Positions 59,216-64,000 of a stretch of 64,000 nucleotides of DNA are shown one piece after another (the first letter of the stretch is position 1; each line of letters starts with the position of its first letter). The DNA lies in assembly GCA_047495785.1 (NCBI GenBank), contig JBLDXI010000003.1, positions 3,162,001 to 3,226,000 on the forward strand, in the 5' to 3' direction. Below the pieces are notes generated by a model, which saw only the letters and a program-made list of their open reading frames with translations, searched no databases and was not told the origin of the DNA. The position numbers were made by a program, and so were the translations under genes. Source of the stretch: Lepidodermella squamata. Its lineage: Eukaryota; Gastrotricha.

Positions 59216-61125
59216 GTTTGCCGGTCGTCTTTTTACCTGATCAATATTCGCATTCATTTTAGAGCGGCTTATTCATTTTTATGGTCTCGATGCAACACAG
59301 ATTTAGGCTATTACTTGCGGATTATAAGTGAACAAATTACGCTGCTGCTGACATCGACGGTGTTACCAAGAAAAAGTACATAATATTATTAGAAAATAAT
59401 TAAAAACGCGTGTTAGCTATATTAAATTCCGTTTGAATATATACTCGACCTTTCAAGTTTTTTTCACCACCGCCGTAACGTGAGCTTTTCTTAATATTAA
59501 GATTAATATCAATGCCAAGGTGTTATTTGTGAAGGGAAGAAATAGACGCTATCTTAGACACCTCTTTTTCTGCGTCAAATCTCATCATCTCGTCGCTGCT
59601 CTTCATTCTGTTTATTTTTTATCGGCCGGACCAATTTTGCGCCGTCAATAGGCCCTCGTCGGAAATTCAATTAACCGAGTCATTTTTCTTCTTGGTGCAC
59701 ACTTTTTTGTTAAGGTAGATTTTTCTGCAATTATGAAACACGTTCTCCAGTGCATGTTTGATCCGCCTTAATGGCGCGCGCGTCCGTGACATTTATCCGC
59801 CTTAACGCCGCTACAGAAACTTCTTTCGGCAGGTGTGAGAAATGCTCGCGAGTTGTTTGTCTCTATAATATAGCAATTTTTAGCGCTTATTTGCTGGGAG
59901 ATTTTTTCTTCGGCGTCGTCGCGTATAATTTTGAATGTTAACTATAAACATCGTCGAGTTATATGGCGGCTGTCATCCATTGTAGTCCATCTCCGCCTTG
60001 ATTGCGATGATATATTAATAGTTTGCCATTGTTGTTGACCCTGGTTATGGGGGCTGGTTGCGATGTTCCTGCGTCGTTTATGCGCCAAAGTGAGCATTTA
60101 TTTCGTAATATATCTCGCGCGAAGGCATTACCGCACCATCGTCGTTCTGCATACCTAACGACGATAGAGATAGATAGATGGATGGATGGCTCAAACAACA
60201 TCAACAGCAAAAGTCAACGTTGCGCGTGGTGGGCCAAAATCGGCCCGCCGTTTTATTTGATCTACTATACGTTTCGCCGCGAGGGTTGTGCGCTAGGGAT
60301 GTTGTAGTTGTTGCTGCTTGGTACCTAACTGCCTACTCTCGATGAGGTCGAGCATGTCAACACGAGGCGAAACTCGGCCGCAAAATCTCGCCAGCGCTCG
60401 AAATATGCGCGCGCGCACGCTTTGTACATGACCTAGAAACGTATTATGCAGCCGCTGACGTTGACTTTTGTGTTTGTGCGCTGTTGTGTTTGGCCGTCCG
60501 TCTTTGAATAACGACGACGAAACAAGACGCCCCTTTTACCTGCCTGCCTGCCTTGTTGCCCATATTATAGCCGGTCATAAAACCGCCGCGGCTATTGTTG
60601 CGCGTAACTCTTCCTTTGTTCGCAGATCGTTTTAACATCTCTCTTGTTCCATCATTCAACTAGCAATTAATTAGTAGGTAATTGCTCGTGTTAACTTTAT
60701 TTGTCACTTGAACTCACACTGATAACTCCTTATCAGGGGTTTTACCTCTCAATTTTCAATTTCTCTCCATTTTTCAAGCAAAATTCTAGGAAAAGCAACG
60801 TTTGATCCCAGTTTGATGCGATTTATTACTAGGCAATTAGCCTAGAGTTTCATTAAGGTGGAATTTTTAATTTATTTCCTTTAGGTAGTAAATCTTGCTA
60901 ATAGCAAGTGGAAGGTGGACGTTTAAGGTGGAATTTTCAATCCATTTATTTGAAGAAATTTGATCTATCTTTGATCTCATGAAAGCAATTTGATCAAAAT
61001 TTGATCCTAACGTATTATCAAAAAATCCTAATTCATTTTGAATCGCATCAACAAGTTCAAACTTGCTTTGTTTTCTTTTATTATCGTTTTTATTAAAGCG
61101 TAAATAATTTTTTCAATTGAACCAG
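59216..61125. other. intron of spectraplakin, no exon seen
   Basis: Starts with GTTTGC. Contains AT-rich DNA and a CpG-rich stretch near 60380-60430. No second CH domain is found. Confidence 0.5.
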
Positions 61126-61434
61126 CTATTACATAAATTGAGGAAAGATATTCGCATGTATAAATTTTACGTATACCCGGCCGAGTCGCCTGAAGCGGCC
61201 GAAGCCGAGGCGCTGGCTTCATCTACGACGCCGTCGCCGGGTCGCTCGTCGTCTTCGATTTTAAATCAGAGCAGCCCAAATGACGGCATACCGACGGTTT
61301 CATGCGTCGCGATTGGCTCGCGACTTTTTATCGTTATTAAAGCGACCGGCGAGGCGTCGACCAGCCAGGATAGCGGGCACGAAGAAGACGAGGTCGACTC
61401 GCTGCGACATCAACAACAAGCGATTGATCAACAG
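61126..61434 (+). CDS. Candidate cassette exon, 103 codons, phase 0-0
   Basis: Bounded by ACCAG and GTAAGA. The frame LLHKLRKDIRMYKFYVYPAE, an Ala/Glu/Ser-rich stretch, then VSCVAIGSRLFIVIKATGEA and an acidic-Gln tail has C/G-ending codons unlike the surrounding DNA. Its length is a multiple of three and its phase fits the exit of the CH1 exon, so it could be skipped or included between CH1 and CH2. It matches no spectraplakin domain I know and could belong to another gene. Confidence 0.45.
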
Positions 61435-64000
61435 GTAAGAGAGATGACTATGACCAGCTTTTTAGCCGTCGTCTACGAGACTTGAAGACTTCAAAACGAG
61501 CGCGTCACTTGCGCGCTTTGTTAACAATTTTATTAAGTCGGATCGTGTTACGGCGCTTTCGCATGCGATTTCGCAGTTGACATGACACGCGCGCCACTTG
61601 ATGCTAGGACGCGTTTTGTTTTCATGAAGATAATGAACAACGTTACATCACACTTTCTTCTCTTAATCTACTACTACCAGTCGACTCTTTCATTGAACTT
61701 GATATAGTTGTCCTTTTATAGCTATATAGATATAGAAGGTATCTTTCGGTACAATTTTTATCTTTTTATAGGCGGTACTTTTTCCTGTAATTACAGGATC
61801 GTTTAATTGCAGTAGATAGTAACGCGTAATTTTTTCCCAGAGTCGATTTTTTTCCACGTCTAATTGCTTTTATTGTCTATTAACTTTTATTGGCGCGCAT
61901 TCAGCCGAAAAAAATGGCTAATGTGCGCGTACCTATTTTTTCATTGCCAAACACGCGTCGACAAAACGGTCAACTTACCTTAGCGCATGCCAGGTCGCGT
62001 GCTGTAGTAATTGGGGAAACAATAATCGAGTTTTTGCCGTAAAAATGTTTGCTATAATACATGCAAGTAGGCAGGTATATTTGAGCAAGCAAAGCCGGGC
62101 CTGTCTGCGTATATATCATAGCCCGTTTTGTATTTATAACAATTACTCATCGTCGTATTTGTTGTTTTTCGGGCCCGAAAAGGTCACTACTCTACTTCAC
62201 TCACACACCGGTGCTAATTGCGGGTTTCTGCGTGCGTTGTACCTTAGAAGGGATAGGCTCCTCCTCATCCTTTTCGTTGTGTTTATCCGAGGCGGCGTTG
62301 TCATTTCGACCTCCCTATATGTACCGGTCTCTTGTTTACCCGGCGGCTGCTCTCTTGATACCTACGATAGATTGTCAACATCTTACTGCTACCACCACCA
62401 CCACAGAGTGATTACCGGCATAGCTGTTGGTGGTGACGATGCGCGCCTCATCCCGCCCAACACCCACGCCAGCTGTAGTTTTATTGTAAAAATAATACAA
62501 TTATTATATAACACGTCGGAATTCCTCTCCTGTTTTTTATCGCCTCGACAGATGTTTTCATTAAAAATATCTTTACAGCACAACATAGTATTATTACTAT
62601 AGCCTTTATCTTTACGAATAATAATTGAGTAAGGGTCGAACAATTCGGCCGAATTTTCACCGCGCGTTATTGATACCTCATGGCCAATTAAGGTGCGAAA
62701 AGAGCTGTTGTAGCGAGTTGGTAATAATTAATATGGGGTAACATGTGGTGGTGGTGTAGAATTCATCATCACACATACCACCGGCCGACGCGTCCCGCGA
62801 TTATTATTATTATTTTTAACTACCCCACCCACCGACGTTTCTCATTCATTCTAATTGAAACCGCGCCGCAGGTACTTATTTTTCGGCTCAATCATCGATT
62901 AAGATGGTATATCGTTTACTCGTTTGTTAAGGCGGGTTTTTACATACATCATTAAAAGCAGGCAGACAGATTTATTGCTGTTTTAAGAGGCAATCATAAT
63001 AATAATCGAGCGAGAGAGAGAGTCTATAGGTAGAATAGGAAGAGACCATTGTTTTAACCGGTGAAAACGTGTTAGCGCCGTATTGAGGAGGGGAAGGCCG
63101 CAATTTCTCCCCGCTATTATTCACTCTCATGTATCGCCTCTTCCGTCTTGGAACCAAACCCATTATAATTGTGTAGATGTAAGTATATAGTGTAGTCGTT
63201 CGTAGTAGGGCTATAACGCTTTAACATTCGCGCACTTTTATAAGGAACACTGGGGCGATCGATTTTTGAGCGTGTGCGTAAAGTCTGGCTGCCCCCGAGT
63301 GTGTATATACAGTATATTTCTACACACATATATATATACGCGCGTTATATATTATATTTATTCTCAGCAGCAGTGTAGGATGCATGGCTTTTGGGCTCAT
63401 CAATATAATATATTACTTCGTGCTACATTTACTATAGGAAATGTGTGTCGAAAAGGAAATCGTAAAGGGCTACACATATGTGACATGTTTGTGTGAATCA
63501 TGCGAAAATTACTCGCGTTATGGCTCCTCTGCGCACACGCGTGTGTGCAGGCCCAAAGATGACCATGTATATTCTGTCCTTATGAGGGTCCCCTCCTATA
63601 TATATTATACACTATGTTTATCCGGCACGCGCCCCTTATTTTAATACCCCCTCCCATCGCGTTGAGCAATCACTTCTTCGATTCGATTCCTTGTGGTCCA
63701 CTCATTTGGTCATAGGCCCCTAAAATTAGCCTCCATCACTTGTTGTTGTTCTGTCGTAATTTGTATGCCAGTCTCATTTCGAGATCATTCGCTAGTCAGT
63801 ATCATAATTATTTGCTATGCTTGGCAGAAATTTGTTGAGCACAGCTGTCTAATAACTACATCACATGCCTTTACATTCGTGTGTAAATCGGTCAGAAAAT
63901 ATGTAGAGATACGGATGAGATCACTTTTTCGCTACCGCTCGTCACGGCCGTTTAATAGACACGACTTTATTAGTAATTATTTCGTTTTTAATACCCTGGC
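61435..64000. other. non-coding to the window end (probable intron)
   Basis: No convincing exon. Has short simple repeats (ACCACC near 62390, GAGAGA near 63011, TATATA near 63330). Spectraplakin CH2 must lie further right. Confidence 0.4.

Overview
The window is animal (eukaryotic) nuclear DNA. The genes are built from many small exons separated by mostly 35-60 bp introns that end in a TTTCAG-like acceptor. Extracellular multidomain proteins, a spectraplakin, a Cys-loop channel, a GABA-B-like receptor, a tRNA-Gln and several DNA-transposon-like repeats all point to an invertebrate. An astacin-EGF-CUB protein whose EGF module closely resembles that of nematode NAS astacins favours a nematode or another ecdysozoan. 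A MEIOB-like meiotic gene argues against a standard Caenorhabditis-type genome. I cannot name the species.

Layout. 1-18 kb (+ strand): the 3' end of a C-type-lectin (CTLD) gene; an astacin-EGF-CUB-kringle gene whose zinc site is destroyed; a five-CTLD gene whose last domain is a close paralogue of the one at the left edge; then two DNA-transposon-like elements. Introns and spacers here are full of palindromic repeats. 18.9-28.8 kb (- strand): a small orphan gene and a large secreted protein with about 19 sushi modules and a C-terminal VWA domain. 29.5-31.5 kb (-): two genes for secreted, extremely basic, low-complexity proteins with strong codon bias. 31.9-34.8 kb (-): an ankyrin-repeat protein. 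36.7-38.5 kb: a Ly6-type membrane protein convergent with a basic, probably nuclear protein, then a tRNA-Gln(CTG) gene. 39.9-48.6 kb (-): GABA-B-like class C receptor, Cys-loop channel, a small orphan and a MEIOB-like gene, all on one strand with 271-437 bp between them. 48.6-64 kb (+): the 5' part of a spectraplakin (shot/VAB-10/MACF type) with three candidate first exons feeding one actin-binding CH domain, and very large introns running off the window.

The most novel item is the channel at 42955-45574. Conceptual splicing of eight exons gives one open frame of 765 residues. It has a signal peptide, an L-type (ERGIC-53/VIP36-like) lectin domain, a threonine-rich mucin-like stalk, and a complete Cys-loop receptor with canonical 13-residue Cys loop and four membrane segments. 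The lectin end, the stalk and most of the ligand-binding domain lie in a single exon, so the fusion is not a gene-joining artefact. Next in interest are the catalytically dead, prodomain-less astacin joined to a kringle, and a group of repeats made of short words reiterated in inverted orientation.

Exon coordinates were worked out by hand from splice signals and reading frame. For most multi-exon genes the summed exon length is a whole number of codons with no internal stop, which is the main support for the models. Homology calls rest on motif recognition; no database search was run.
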